Assembly (NCBI GenBank): GCA_963576735.1
Contig: OY755178.1
Location: 15,996,001 to 16,060,000 of the forward strand
Origin: Bedellia somnulentella
Taxonomy: Eukaryota; Arthropoda; Insecta; Lepidoptera; Bedelliidae
Reading direction: 5' to 3'
DNA: 64,000 nt
This document shows positions 33,375 through 45,169 of this stretch, piece by piece. The number at the start of each line of letters is the position of its first letter. Positions within the stretch are counted from its first letter, which is position 1. Below the pieces are notes generated by a model that saw only the letters and a list, made by a program, of their open reading frames with translations, did no database searches and was not told the DNA's origin. The translations under genes were made by a program, and so were the position numbers.

Positions 33375-33798
33375 AAAATACACAGAAATATTCCTCAGTA
33401 ACAACCCCCCCTGAGATAGAAATCACAAACGATATTCCACATTCGGAAACCACAGAACACAGAACCCGAATATATCCATAACTGGACAATATTAATTGTA
33501 AATTAATGTCTCTTGTCTAGTCGACGATGTGTATCAGAACATGTGTTACGAATAATAGTCAAGATAAGGACATGCAATCATACTGTATTCACTGATTCTA
33601 TTGTATGGGGATTAATTAGCAATATGCCTATTAAATTAGTTGGGCACTTCAACTGATTATATTAATGTTAGGAATGTGCAGGGGCGACTGATGATATGAT
33701 TAAGTATTAACATTTGTGTACATTCCTCATTATTAGCACATTATGTGTATGCGCATATTCATAATAAATTACTTTTCAATTGAATGTTTACACACATA
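33375..33798. other. Unassigned sequence
   Basis: No gene or repeat recognised. Confidence 0.3.
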
Positions 33799-33799
33799 A

Positions 33800-33912
33800 A
33801 CATTCTCACACAATATGTATCCTTTGCGCTAGCATCTATCGATCGCCACTTTGATCTTCTTAAACACCTTATTTTTTGTTTCAATTTGTCAACTCATACA
33901 TGCTCTTTTTTA
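33800..33912 (-). repeat. Diverged L1 LINE 3' end
   Basis: CTATCGATCGCCACTTTGAT and CATACATGCTCTTTTTTATC. Confidence 0.55.
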
Positions 33913-34194
33913 TCATAATGATATTTGGCATAGTATTCTGCATATAATTATTTATCATAACCAGCATTTAAACTAGGGAAACAGATGGCGACAGTAAGTA
34001 AAACTCTGATGGCCGAATTTATGTTTAGTTATATGATACTACACACGTATCCATAAAAGCAGTCATGCAACCAACAACTTCAGTCCAATAATTACTTTCA
34101 ACAAGTGATGTTATTTTTTTTAAAATAATGCCAGACTTTGCATTTTGTATCTATACCTGTAGTTTCGTTTCGCATCTATACCTAAGGATATACA

Positions 34195-34444
34195 AATATA
34201 CATACATACATATACTCACGGCTATAAATCCCTTGAAGGGGTAGCCAGAGCTAGGGAATTAGAAATTCCTCAGCTTTTTTTGGAAGCTGAGCGGGGAGTA
34301 GATGGTGAAATAAAGGTTGTTGGTGATGGGTCTCCAACCGCATCGCCCAAAAATCCCTTAAAAGCCCCAATACCGTTAGTTGCTTCTCACGTACACCTAC
34401 CGTTGGAAATGGGGTAGTGCTATTCTAAGCCGACACGACACAGC
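34195..34444 (-). repeat. S1 SINE-like repeat, full length
   Basis: CATACATACATATACTCACG to CCGACACGACACAGC. Confidence 0.9.
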
Positions 34445-34660
34445 TTAGGATATTAATCTCGAAAAAGAGTAGCCAGAGTTATAGAACAGATTTAATCAGC
34501 ATCTTTTAAAACTCTGAGGAAATGATGGTGAAAATGAGGTTACTCAGTAATGGCTTTCCAGCTTCAACGTCATTAATCACTGAAATAGCCTACGACACCA
34601 ACGGGAAGATATAGGGTTGTCCGGTTCCCAGCTGACACTACACCGAAGTTAACATTGCCG
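34445..34660 (-). repeat. S1 copy, strongly diverged
   Basis: AAAAAGAGTAGCCAGAGTTA, GAGGAAATGATGGTGAAAAT and CCAGCTGACACTACACCG follow the S1 order in reverse. Confidence 0.45.
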
Positions 34661-34760
34661 GACCTATTTACAGTTTGCAGTTAAGCAAATAATTTAATAC
34701 TCTCAACTATGATGAGATCTAGTGTCATAGACAGGCAGGTGTGCGTAAGCGTAAATATTT

Positions 34761-34967
34761 ATATACTCAGGCTATATATGCAAAAACCCAGTAGCCAGGG
34801 CTTCAGAGCTAGACAATCCTCAGCGACATTTGAAAGTGAGGTAGAAGAGTCGCCTCCAACCGCATCACCCAAAAACCACTTAAAATGCCCACCACCCTCA
34901 GTCGCCTCTTACTACACCCGCGGGTAGAAATGGGCAGTGACATTTTAAGCCGGCTCTACACGGCATG
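34761..34967 (-). repeat. S1 copy, diverged
   Basis: AGTAGCCAGGGCTTCAGAG, CCAACCGCATCACCCAAAAA and AGCCGGCTCTACACGGCA; internal part deleted. Confidence 0.65.
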
Positions 34968-34969
34968 GC

Positions 34970-35500
34970 ATACATGTATATTTGACTATTCCAGTTCCTG
35001 TGGGAATTTGGAGATATCATCTACTATAGGTCCTTTAAACTCTTTATGGAACTAAATTGCAGCTTTCTAGAGCCAGTAGATTAGAAAATTTGTGCATAAA
35101 GAATACTCTAATCTAACGATAAATAAAAATACACCGAAGTTACTCACTGATGTATTGTCACTGTCAGTAAAGTGCTGTTTCAGGTCACGCTAAATCAGGG
35201 ATTGTACAGAACAAAGACATAGAAAGGTAGTCAGAAATTGCAAAAATAAATTGAATGTACCGTGTATTTGCCGACCTAAGCTCACGGATATAAAACCAAA
35301 AAAAAGTGGCCACTTGTCAGCTAAGTTAGAAATTAGTCAATCACTTTTGAACACTGAGGGAAAACAAAGTATGATTGGTGATAAGTCACCCGCAAAATCA
35401 ATCAATAGTTACTAAAGAAGTCTATTAACCTAAGTATTCAGTTACTTTTAACTTCAAAGTCTCTTGTCATGGGTGTTGCATGAAAAAAAATAAAGGTAAA
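34970..35500. other. Unassigned sequence
   Basis: A faint S1-like scrap near 35,280-35,370; otherwise nothing recognised. Confidence 0.3.
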
Positions 35501-35506
35501 TAAAAG

Positions 35507-35603
35507 ATAAATAAAGGAAAGAAAATTTTCGACACTAGTGGGGATCGAACCTGCGACCTCCGGGTATACGCCTCCGGCGCTCTCTCAATTGAGCTGTAGT
35601 GTC
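35507..35603 (-). repeat. S3 tRNA-like element, one flank retained
   Basis: The tRNA-like core (about 35530-35603) has a complete 7-bp acceptor helix: GACACTA at one end pairs fully with TAGTGTC at the other. The left flank ATAAATAAAGGAAAGAAAA is present; the right inverted arm is lost. Confidence 0.65.
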
Positions 35604-35738
35604 AAGTGGCTACTAGTGCGATATCCTTTTGAAATGAGGTTTTCATGAACAAAAATCAGAGGGTCTACGCTTTTTAAGTTATTGTTGGATTTTCTTAGAA
35701 ATTCATCACCGAGGATCCTTTATTTGACTATGTGTTTA

Positions 35739-35985
35739 GCTGTGTAGTGTCAGCTTAGAATAGCACTACCCCATTTCTTCCAGTGCGTGTACGTAAGAGG
35801 CGACTAACGGTATTGAGGCTTTAAAGGGATTTTTGGGCGATGTGGTTGGACACTCATCACCAACAACCTTTATTTTACCATCTTTTCCCCACTCAACTTT
35901 CCAAAGGTGGCTGAGGAATTTCTCATTCCTTAGCTCTGGCTACCCCATCTAGGGATTTATAGCCGTGAGTATATGTATGTATGTG
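35739..35985 (+). repeat. S1 SINE-like repeat, full length
   Basis: GCTGTGTAGTGTCAGCTTAG to GTGAGTATATGTATGTATG. Confidence 0.9.
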
Positions 35986-35989
35986 TTTA

Positions 35990-36430
35990 CTATTTTCAAA
36001 ACCACGTTAACACTAAAATATATTTTTTATCACATTTGCCCATATAGTGACTTTTATTATATTCAATTTGGACATCTAGATTGCCTTTCACGAAAATGGG
36101 ACTTACCCAGTTCAGTATTAGTGAGCGCAACTATTTGCTAAATTAATTTGATTAATTACATTTCTGATCATATATGACCGATTTCAGCAGCATCAATATT
36201 AATTTAGATCCTCGTAAATACATATGTGGGAACAGCAAAGATATACTGGCCAGTACAACCTGCTGTGTACCAACTTAGAATTTGTATTTATGTCTAGCTA
36301 GAGAAACATTTCGATACCGTGATGTACGATTTTTTATGACGCTGCTAGTATGCGAGTGAGTTCGCCGTCTAGCGGTCGCCACACATATATTTTAACTATC
36401 ATTGTGGTTGGCTATGGTAGCTTGACTAAC
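35990..36430. other. Unassigned AT-rich sequence
   Basis: No gene or repeat recognised. Confidence 0.3.
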
Positions 36431-36431
36431 A

Positions 36432-36530
36432 TAACTTTAGAAAAGACAAATTGGTGTAGGCCCGACCCGAGATTCAAACAATCATCGTCTGCACGATAAG
36501 CGGTGTTCTAACTGCTGAACTATCACGGTT
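36432..36530 (-). repeat. S2 SINE head only
   Basis: AACTTTAGAAAAGACAAATT, GGTGTAGGCCCGACCCGAGA and the tRNA-like part; the rest of the element is missing. Confidence 0.7.
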
Positions 36531-36863
36531 AGAACTATTATCTCACTATCATAGTTTAGTTCAATATCATCATATTAAATAAATATTGTGCAAGAACGGT
36601 AACAGGGATACTGGATTGGGATGATAATTCAACAATATGGTTCATAATTTATATCTCTTTTGGTAATGGCGAATTTTCATGCCCCACTTCATATTGTTTT
36701 AAGCCACACTGATCCGTGTTTATTCTTTTTTTAAACACTTACAATATATTTTTTACGGATAAACTATCTCACTGTATCAGAAGATTAGGACTATTTTATA
36801 TATAGAAAAAAAAACATACGAGGGGCATGCCAAAAGAAACTAGATACTCAAAAAATATAAAAT

Positions 36864-37584
36864 TTATTCTTTATTACAAGTATCTATGTTTTCAAAGTAT
36901 TCACCCTGAGCACGTGTACACTTTTCGATACGTCTGAACCAATTGGAAAATATCTGTGACCACTCTTCTTTAGATACCTCAGAAATCTCGAAATTATAGG
37001 CAACCAGCGCATCTTCTTTGCTTTCAAACCTCTTCCCCTTTAGATTTTCTTTAATTTTTGGAAACAAGTAAAAATCACAAGGCGCTAGGTCAGGGGAATA
37101 TGGCGGGTGAGGGAGAATTGACACATTTTTCGAGTTGAAAAAGTCTAGTGTTCTGGCAGACGTGTGCGGCGCTGCATTGTCGTGGTGCCAGAGAAGGTGC
37201 CGGATTCCTGACTTCGGTCGCTTGTCACACCAAGCTGATATTACTGTTGGAGCACAAACCGCCACATACCATTTGGAGTTCACCGTTCTTTCATTCTCTA
37301 GCACAACAGTAGCAATATGACCCGTTTTGCAGAAAAACGAGGCGACCATTTGTTTCTGTGTGCTTCGTGCACGGCGACATTTTGTTGGAGTTGGCTCGTC
37401 TTCAAAGCACCATACAGTCGACCAATGATTCGGGATCATAGTTATATTGCCATGTTTCGTCACCAGTCAGTATATCATGTACGTTTTTTTTCTCGCCTCC
37501 GTTGAATTTATCTATCATGAATAGGCACCAATCCACCCGACGGTCTTTCTGCTCATCGGTAAGTTTGTGCGGCACCCATCTCAT
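36864..37584 (-). pseudogene. Mariner transposase catalytic region, partial
   Basis: Blocks on the minus strand: HDILTGDETWQYNYDPES (first Asp), HHDNAAPHTS (second) and YSPDLAPCDFYLF (third). There are 34 residues between the second and third Asp, the mariner DD34D spacing. One frame change separates the first block from the rest, and the DNA-binding domain is absent. Confidence 0.88.
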
Positions 37585-37712
37585 GAGGCATCAAAACATT
37601 CATGAGGCTTTAAACCTTTTTATTATTATTATTATTAGACGGGCGGTAAACGCCACGGGTTTCCGCACTGAGCCCGGCATGGCGGACCATTGTACGTGGA
37701 CCAAGTGGTCAA

Positions 37713-40700
37713 CTAGCTCTCCCAGCCTAATTCCGTCCAGAAGGCAAGTAGCTTATCCAGGTCAGCTACCGCCCCTGGGAGCGACTTTATTGTTCCTATA
37801 GTGTTTTTTCGGATATCGGCCACTCCAGTGCATTCCTGGAGCACGTGAGCGACCGTCTCATCAGCCTTCTTGCACGCACGGCATAGAGGGCTGTCGGTGA
37901 TGCCTATGGTGTGTAAGTGTTTGTTTAATGTGGTATGTCCTGTAAGTATTCCAGCCACTGTCCGCAGGTCCTTCCTACTAAGTCGTAGTGCGCGCCCGGT
38001 CAGCTTTATGTCAAGGGTTGGCATAGTTTCCTTTGACTGTCTGCAGCCAGGCTCTTCCTGCCAGTGAGACTTGGAGAGAGAGTGTGTGCGTTCTCTTAGC
38101 CACGCACGCAGCTGACCAAAAGGCAGGGGGATAATCGGTTCAGGACCCTGCAGGTTCCTGGCCGACCCCGCCCTAGCCAGTTCGTTAGCCGCGTCGTTTC
38201 CCAATGAGCCGCTATGACCTTTAATCCATTGAAGGGTTATAATGTTTTTCCGGGCTACCTCCTCCAGAGCACTGTGGCACTCCAGGACTAGTCCTGAAGT
38301 GAACACACAACGATCCAGAGCCTGTAGCACAGATGCACTGTCCGAGATGATTTTGACATGCATATCGGACAGCGCACGGGCTTTGATTGCCATTGCCGCC
38401 TCAGTTATTCCAAGACACTCCGCTTGGAATACCGTATTGTGGTGGCCTAGGCTTTTGGAGATTTTGATACTGAGGTCTTGTGAGTATACGCCCGCTCCAG
38501 TCCCTTGGTTGGTCTTGGAGCCATCTGTATACACACGCACCTCTTTAATATCGGAGTAGTCATGTTGTTCCTCTTCGAGTACAACAGTGTAGTTGTGCTT
38601 GGTTATAATGGTTTTTGTTATCCTATCACATGGTGCAGCAAGTAAGGGCTGATATTGGATGGCCGCTGTGTAAATATTAGTGTGTAGGATTCTGGAGTCA
38701 TTTTTGAGGTGTCCTGCCTTTTTCAGCCTAAGTGAGGACATCGCTGCCTCTTGCTGTATGTGTAAGTGTAAGGGCGGCAGATTCAGTAGCACCTGAAGAG
38801 CTGCCGTGGGTGCGGTTCTCATACAGCCCATGATAGCCATGCAGGCAAGCCGTTGCATTTTTTCTAGGTCGTTTTGGGCTGTTTTTAATCTAGTTCTCGA
38901 CCACCAGACCAGTGAGCCGTAGGTTATCACAGGTCTAATAATGGTGGTATAAAGCCAGTGTACGATCTTAGGTTTTAATCCCCAGTTTTTACCTAGTATC
39001 CGCTTGCACTGCCATAGCATAGCGCTGGCTTTTTTTATTGTGTTATCTAAATGTGGTTTCCAGCTCAGTTTGTCATCTAGGGTAATTCCTAGATATTTAA
39101 CAGTCTTGGAAAGAGTGAGTTGGGTTCCAAAGAGTTTTGGAAGTTCAAAAGGGGGGAGTTTCCTTTTGTGAGTGAAAAGAGTTAGTTCAGTCTTTTTAGG
39201 GTTTACTTTCAGGTCGTATTCGTTACACCATGTCTCCACTACTCTTAATGCTTGACCCATTTGATTGCAGAGCGTGTTTACATGATTTCCATTTAGTAGG
39301 ATAGTGAGATCATCCGCGTAGCCTACAGTAAAGTAGCTTCGGGCATTGAGCCTCCTAAGTAGAGAGTCGACCACCATGTTCCATAGGAGTGGGGAGAGGA
39401 CCCCCCTTGGGGGCATCCTCTTGTCACAATGGCTCTGGTGGTGTCTTTTAAGGTTACTTGGACCGCTCTGAGTCTCAACATGTTAACAACCCAACCCCTG
39501 AGTGTGGAGTTAACACGGAAGTCTTTCAGAGTTTTCTCGATACAAGGTATGTTAGTTTTATCGAAAGCACCTTCAATATCTATGAAGGTGCCTAGTGTGG
39601 ATAGCTTAGTGCTGAGTGCACATTCAATTTTAGATATTGCGTTGTGTAGTGCAGTCTCAGTTGATTTATCTTTAGTGAAAGCATGTTGGTTTATATGGAG
39701 GGGTTTTTTCGCAAGTGATTTTTCTCTTATATGTCTGTCACAGAGTCTTTCCAGAGTTTTTAAGAGAAAGGATGTAAGGCTGATGGGTCTAAAGGACTTC
39801 GGGTCGGTATAGTTCGACTTACCGGGTTTGGGTATGAAAGTTACTTTGATTTCGCGCCATGGTATCGGTACATATCTGTAAGCGATGCATGATTGATATA
39901 TTTTGACCAACCAGGGGGATAGGATGTCTCTTGCCCACTGGAGCAAAGCAGGGAAGATTCCATCTAGGCCTGGTGATTTGAAGGGGTTGAAAGACTTAAC
40001 CGCCCATTCAATTTGGTCATTAGTGACAAGGTCTCGTGAGAAGAGCCTGTCAGCTTCGGTAGGAGGCGTAATATGCTCCTCATTCCAGTCAGTGTCATCA
40101 GTATGATGACAGTCTGGGAAGTGGCAGTCTAGGAGCAATTTATGTGTTTCTGTATCTGTCGTGGTGTATGTATTATCAGGTGTTTTGAGCGGCCCTACGG
40201 TGAGGTTGTTATCGGTAGACAGAATTTTTCGAACCCTAGCCGCTTTATTGTTCGATTCTATTGATCCGCAAAACTTTCGCCAAGCTTGCCTTTTGCTAGA
40301 TCGGATTCGTTTTTTGTAGGTGGCTAACATGTTTTTATAGTTTTCCCAGTCTGTAGGTAGCCTGGAGTTTTTTGCTTTATTGAAAAGTTTGCGTAGTTCA
40401 CCGCGCATTTTTTCCAACTCCGGGGTCCACCACCTACTGGTTTCTTTCCCTGGGATTGTTGGTTGTTTAAGTGGGCAGGAGGCTTCATAAGAATCGATTA
40501 TAGCTGCGGTTACTACTTTAAGGTCATTTTCAATTTGTGTAGGGCCATCTACATTCTCGTTGGTGAGTGTATTTAGCTTACTTTTTAGAGAAGATCTATA
40601 TGAGAGTACATTCGTAACTCGAGGGTTACGTTTAGGAGGGGGTAGTGTGTAGTCACTGGTAATGTTAAAACAGATCCGCCGATGATCAGCGCAGCTTAGT

Positions 40701-41368
40701 TCTTTTGACACGTGCCAATTTGAGACTAAGTGGGACGCCCCGGTGCTAACTAGTGTAATGTCAATGATAGTTTGGCCCCTGGATGTAACCCATGTGGGCT
40801 CCGATCCTATATTTGCTATGCTAAGGTTAGTAGAGAATAAATAGGTTGATAATACCTGTCCTCTTTGATTGGCCGCGTGGCAGCCCCACAGCGGATGATG
40901 CGCATTTGCATCGGCTCCGATGATGAGCTCAGTACCGGACTGCTCACAGTACTGCACCAGGTCGACCATTTCTTTAGGTGGGCAGTCGGCGTCACCGGGC
41001 ATGTAGCAGGACGCTAAGACCACATCTGGGATCACCCTGCTAGCTGTTGTGATCTTGATAGCTATCAGGTCTCTGGAACAATATTGGGTGAGTGGCATGC
41101 TTTGAATATATTTAGGAATATAAATGCATGCCCTTGGGTTTGTGCATGTGGTGTCGCAGATTAACTTACCTTCGATGTTACTGAGACCACATATACGGTT
41201 TGCCCTGATCCACGGCTCCTGAATCAGAGCAATACTGTTGATGTTTTTATCCAGCACTGTGCGTAGGGTAGCCGTCGCCGCTTGACTGTGCTGGATATTG
41301 GTCTGGAGGATTGAGATGGTTTTAGGAGGGGGGAGCATCTTTAAGGATCTCCGCTTCCAGCTCCTCAT
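37713..41368 (-). pseudogene. LINE ORF2: endonuclease, reverse transcriptase, RNase H; one frameshift
   Basis: N-terminal apurinic-type endonuclease (ILQTNIQHSQ, IALIQEPW, ADANAHHPLWG, TWVTSRGQTIIDITLVS, SCADHRRICF). Reverse transcriptase follows (FIPKPGKSNYTDPKSFRPIS, TFIDIEGAFD, RGCPQGG, then VGYADDLTILL). RNase H comes next (VYTDGSKTNQGTG, FQAECLGITEAA, IISDSASVLQAL, WIKGHSGSLGNDAANELA), so its acidic residues are present. Last is a Cys/His motif (LCRACKKADETVAHVLQEC). The only visible break is a one-base shift near 39,415, inside the RGCPQGG motif, in adjoining C and G runs. Without it the frame would be continuous for about 1,200 residues. An RNase H domain and a TAA tail favour the I/LOA group over RTE or Jockey. 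Confidence 0.9.
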
Positions 41369-43078
41369 CCAGGTCCAACTCGGAGTGTGTCCTGGGCGAT
41401 GACGTCATCATGGCCTCTTCCCAGGGATCCGGGACGAGGTCATTGCATGCCAGCCGACCAAGCTGGTCCACGGCCTCTTGGAGAGCTGCTGGTTCCTCCA
41501 CAGGCCTGCTGGTGGAGGGTTTCGGCTCATCCGGCCTTGGGAGCGTGGGGGCAGGTTCAGCTGGGGCCTCAATCGGCGCCTTCGGATCGGGCGGCGTTTC
41601 ACTAAGTTTACCCCTCCCTACTACAAACTTAGCGAACACCGACCCGAATCCAAAAGCGATTCGGCGGTCGCGAAGAAGCAGCTTCTCCACCTCCGCCGAT
41701 GACAGGCCTAAAGTAAGGAAGGTGCCCTTCTTCTCTCCGTCGACAGTCATCGCTTTGTATGGGTGCCACTGTGGTATATCATACCAGCGCCCATTTTGCT
41801 TGCAAAGCAAAACCTGGACCTTTTTCAGTGGCCCCGTATACTTAGGGATGAAGAGGGCAATTCGTATGCGGGTGGGGATGTCGGCCTGGTTGACCATTTT
41901 AATCTTGTCGCCCGAGGGTAGCGTCGCGGCGGATGCAAATTCCTGTCCATAGCCGCAAAGACTTGTTCTTCGATCCTTACCCCAAGGTACTCGGCCTCCG
42001 AAGTGGTCAAGTCCCTCAGGGACGTGGTGATGAGCGCCACTGAAAGTTTGGAGTGGTCTTCCGTGGCTTGCGCGTAAGTTCTCTGTCCCTTGATAGTTTT
42101 TGCCCGTTTGGGCTCGACCATCTGGGCAGGAGACCTACTGTCATCAGGTTTCCCTCGTTTGGATGCCTCTAGGACCTTGGAGGGTCCAGATTCATCAGTG
42201 GGGCGACCGGACTGACTGACGCGCTTGCCACGGTTCCCGCGTGGTGTGTCACGCCGGTAACGGTTGCCGTCACGCTCCTGTACGGGGTTTTTTACGCCGT
42301 GTCCCGCACCCGACCCCCCGGCACGCGGGGGTGAGCCCGCGCTCCGGGGTGATCGGGGCCGAGAGAACAGCGCACTAGGCTTCGCCGGCCCCGCACCTGA
42401 AGCCTGCTCGCAGGGGACCTGGCTCGCACCCCCTCGCAAGGCTTGGGGTTGAGGGCCATCTCCCCCGCCGCAACCTACCTGGCTCTGAAACGGCCGCGCG
42501 ACATCCACTGGGCGCTCGGCAGCTCTTCGGGCTTTGGCGGCGCGGCGATAGGCACCGCTCTTTTGCTTTCTGTGGCGGGTACTCCCTTGGTCGGGCCGCC
42601 TTTAGGGTTTTCATTGCCACGTCCCTCGCCCCCGTGGTGGTTGCGTGGTTCGGGCAATGATTTTTTTGGTGTGAGGCTTTCTAGCCTGCCTCACGGGCAC
42701 GGTTTCCCACGTGCCGTAGAAGCGCTCCGGCTTGCGCGCCGGGGGCACTTCGAAAGACGTCTGCATCTCTTCAGTCTTCCTCTCTTCTTTCTCATCAGGC
42801 GAAACTTTGCCCCCCCCAGAATACGAGGGGCAGCCTGAAACCTGCAAGCAGGGTTCAGGGAGGGATTCCCGGTCCCGGTTAGGACACGTACCCTCCTGGG
42901 GTAAAACTTCTCTTGTCGGTTGCGCCATTTGATTAAGGTTGGGATTGGGGGGGTTTTCGGCATAAGTTTTGGTTAACGTCTGCATTGAAGTAATGCAGAC
43001 GCGTAACGGGCAGCAACGACGTGAACGATGACTATAGCCTTGTCCTGGAGGTTCTAAAACCGATACCTCCAGGACCAT
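41322..43078 (-). pseudogene. LINE ORF1 (Gag-like RNA-binding protein), frameshifted
   Basis: Starts at the ATG at 43,078. Successive open segments cover it: 42611-43078, 42475-42657, 41825-42508 and 41322-41897. The first two-thirds are rich in Pro, Arg, Gly and Lys (basic linker). The C-terminal part (from LSVALITTSLRDLTTSEAEY near 42,050 through RIALFIPKYTGPLKKVQVLL) is the folded domain seen in ORF1 proteins of I-group LINEs (DUF4780-like, recognised by pattern only). No CCHC zinc knuckle is seen. A one-base frameshift near 41,940 and two or more in the GC-rich linker break it. It overlaps the start of ORF2 by about 47 nt in another frame, the usual arrangement for coupled translation. 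Confidence 0.75.
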
Positions 43079-43449
43079 TCGCCAACTTTGGGTACTTAAA
43101 ACTAGTTTAACTAACCAAAGCTAGGGAAGTTCCCAGTCTTGGATGACAAAAGGTCTTAAAAAGAAAATTTTTCAAAAGATCTGGGAGCCCCCCCGCCCTG
43201 CTTTAAACCTTTTTTAAAGTCATAATAAATCAGAGCGCGAAAATCACGTCGACTGAGCTCCATTGTTGCAAGTGAATTCCCGCCAGATTCTCGGAAAAAT
43301 GATGCTCATTCAAATAAAAAATAAATAAAAGAAGTGTGTTCTATATTCAAATATGTCAATAAAAAACCAGCCCATAAGATGGTGTATAGCTTGCCAGTGT
43401 CAATTAAATGAAAAAAGAGTATCTAACTTCTATTGGCATGCCCCTCGTA

Positions 43450-43960
43450 TACCCACATATTTTACCCACTGAACTACCCAACTCTTTTTGTGTTGGGTAT
43501 GGTAGGATATACAGAGCTGAGGGTTAGGAGACAGCTTTCTTTAGTGTTGAACCTATTCAAAGTGCTCAGAGGTAGACAATGCAGTTGTACTGGAGCAGCT
43601 TCGCCTCAACATACCAGACAGGTACATGGGTCGTAGGTGACGACCTGTCCTGTTGGCTGTACCGTTCGCACGCACCAAGCTACTAGGGGAGGCTCCAGTC
43701 ACTCGGGCTCTTAGAACATTAAATTTAACTGCTGAGGATGTAGACTTGTTTTGGTGTACTCTGAATGAATTCACAATAGTAGCATTAAACATAATTTGCT
43801 ACAAGCGAAGAAATTAAATATTAAATTACATGTATGTAATAATTAGTTGTTTTTCAATAATGTTGATAAAATTTTAATATATTTTATAAGTTGTTATGTA
43901 TTTCGATGCCATTGCATTAGGCTGCGCCTTTAATGATGGTTATCATGTATGAATAAATAA
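43450..43960. other. Unassigned segment with a coding-like patch
   Basis: Higher-GC patch with a 79-codon minus-strand frame (43553-43792; VNSFRVHQNKSTSSAVKFNV) that resembles a transposase-type C-terminus only vaguely. No family can be named. Confidence 0.25.
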
Positions 43961-43965
43961 ATAAA

Positions 43966-44192
43966 TATACTCACGGCTATAAATCCCTAAAAGGGATGGC
44001 CACAGCTAAGGAACTATAAATTCCTCAGCCACTTTTGGAAAGTTGAGTGGGGAAAAGATGGTAGAATAAAGGATGTTGGTGATGGGTCTCCAACCGCATC
44101 GCCCAAAAATCCCTTAAAAGCCCCAATACCGTTAGTCGCCTCTTACGTACACCCACCGGAAGAAATGGGGCAGTGCTATTCTAAGCGGACTA
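43966..44192 (-). repeat. S1 SINE-like repeat
   Basis: ATATACTCACGGCTATAAAT to CTATTCTAAGCGGAC; lacks the last bases of the 5' end. Confidence 0.88.
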
Positions 44193-44194
44193 TT

Positions 44195-44900
44195 TTACTA
44201 TTCTAAATATGAATGTAATCAAGTATTCATTGTCCGATTGTCCATCATCCATTCTAAAGTTATTTGTATTTTGTATGCTTGTATTTAAAAACAGATGCAA
44301 ATAAAAAGGATCACTTCGCATTTTCTAAATAAAAGGAAACCTGGAAGTAGGTAAAATGTTTCCAGAACCTATTACACATTCTTACGGTCCAGGAATTGTT
44401 GTTGCTCGAAAAACTGGGGCTAAGTGCGTGTTTTGTTGTTCAAATAGGATTCAGGTTAAACATTTTAGTGCTGTTTTGGGTTCTCTATGGCAATTGTGTA
44501 TTTTATAGTTTTGGTCATAGTATTATTGGTACCTATTTAATTATAATTTTATTTAATTATTTACTTGCGTATCGTTTAATTATTCAAACCAGCTGGAGTA
44601 CCACGAAACCAGGAAACGTAGTACGGTGGTAATTATACCGTGATTGCTACCCTGTCGGTTATAATTAGATTAATATAAAGGATATTTTAGACGCATAAAA
44701 GAGATCACTGAGATTTAAACCATATGATTTGTATTAATGTTTTAGTAAATAAAACACGTGAATATCTACGATACAATAAAAACTTTAATTTTGCAAAATT
44801 CTAGTAACTGAAAAATATATTTAATAAAGTGGTTATTAAAGTTTAGCTTTATTTTCACGTAGTCTTGTTACTCACTTAGACTTTTACGAGTATTACTAAA
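44195..44900. other. Unassigned AT-rich sequence
   Basis: No gene or repeat recognised. Confidence 0.3.
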
Positions 44901-44905
44901 AACAA

Positions 44906-45150
44906 CATACATACATATACTCACGGCTATAAATCCCTAGAAGGGGTAGCCAGAGCTAAGGAATCAGAAATTCCTCAGTCACTTTTGGAAGTTGCATGGG
45001 GAAAAGATGGTAAAATAAAGTTTGTTGGTGATGGGTCTCCAACCGCATCGCCCAAAAAATCATTAAAAGCCCCAATAACGTTAGTCGCCTCTTACGTACA
45101 CCCACCGGAAGAAATGGGGTAGTGCTATTCTAAGCCGACACTACACAGCA
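44906..45150 (-). repeat. S1 SINE-like repeat with clear target duplication
   Basis: Full copy flanked by TTACTAAAAACAA (about 44893-44905 and 45153-45165), a 13-bp duplication consistent with target-primed retroposition. Confidence 0.92.
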
Positions 45151-45169
45151 AGTTACTAAAAACAAGATT

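Larger units (their letters stand above)
37622..43199 (-). mobile_element. I/LOA-type non-LTR retrotransposon (LINE), ~5.6 kb
   Basis: Reads on the minus strand from a 5' end near 43,199 to a 3' tail of TAA units (37,622-37,637). A 15-bp target duplication GCTTTAAACCTTTTT flanks it (37607-37621 and 43200-43214). It has ORF1, then ORF2 with apurinic endonuclease, reverse transcriptase and RNase H. GC content is clearly above the surroundings. It appears full length at the 5' end because ORF1 and a leader are present; a few frameshifts interrupt it. Confidence 0.92.
36819..43447 (-). mobile_element. Mariner (DD34D) interrupted by a LINE
   Basis: Terminal repeats CGAGGGGCATGCCAAAAGAA (36819-) and the inverse at 43418-43447, each bordered by TA (36817-36818, 43448-43449). 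Mariner sequence occupies 36819-37621 and 43200-43447; the LINE lies between. Compared with the mariner at 10,174, about 270 bp encoding the helix-turn-helix region is already missing (join at about 37,583), so this copy had lost its N-terminal domain. Confidence 0.92.

Noticed and set aside
32575..33414. Open frames of 63-76 codons with similar proteins
   Set aside because: They are translations of S1 repeats, which explains the similarity.
41410..41952. 180-codon plus-strand frame, Ser/Gly-rich
   Set aside because: It lies antisense to LINE ORF1; GC-rich coding DNA opens the opposite strand.
42443..42838. GC-rich plus-strand frame, possible gene or CpG island
   Set aside because: Antisense to the basic linker of LINE ORF1; the GC content belongs to the LINE.
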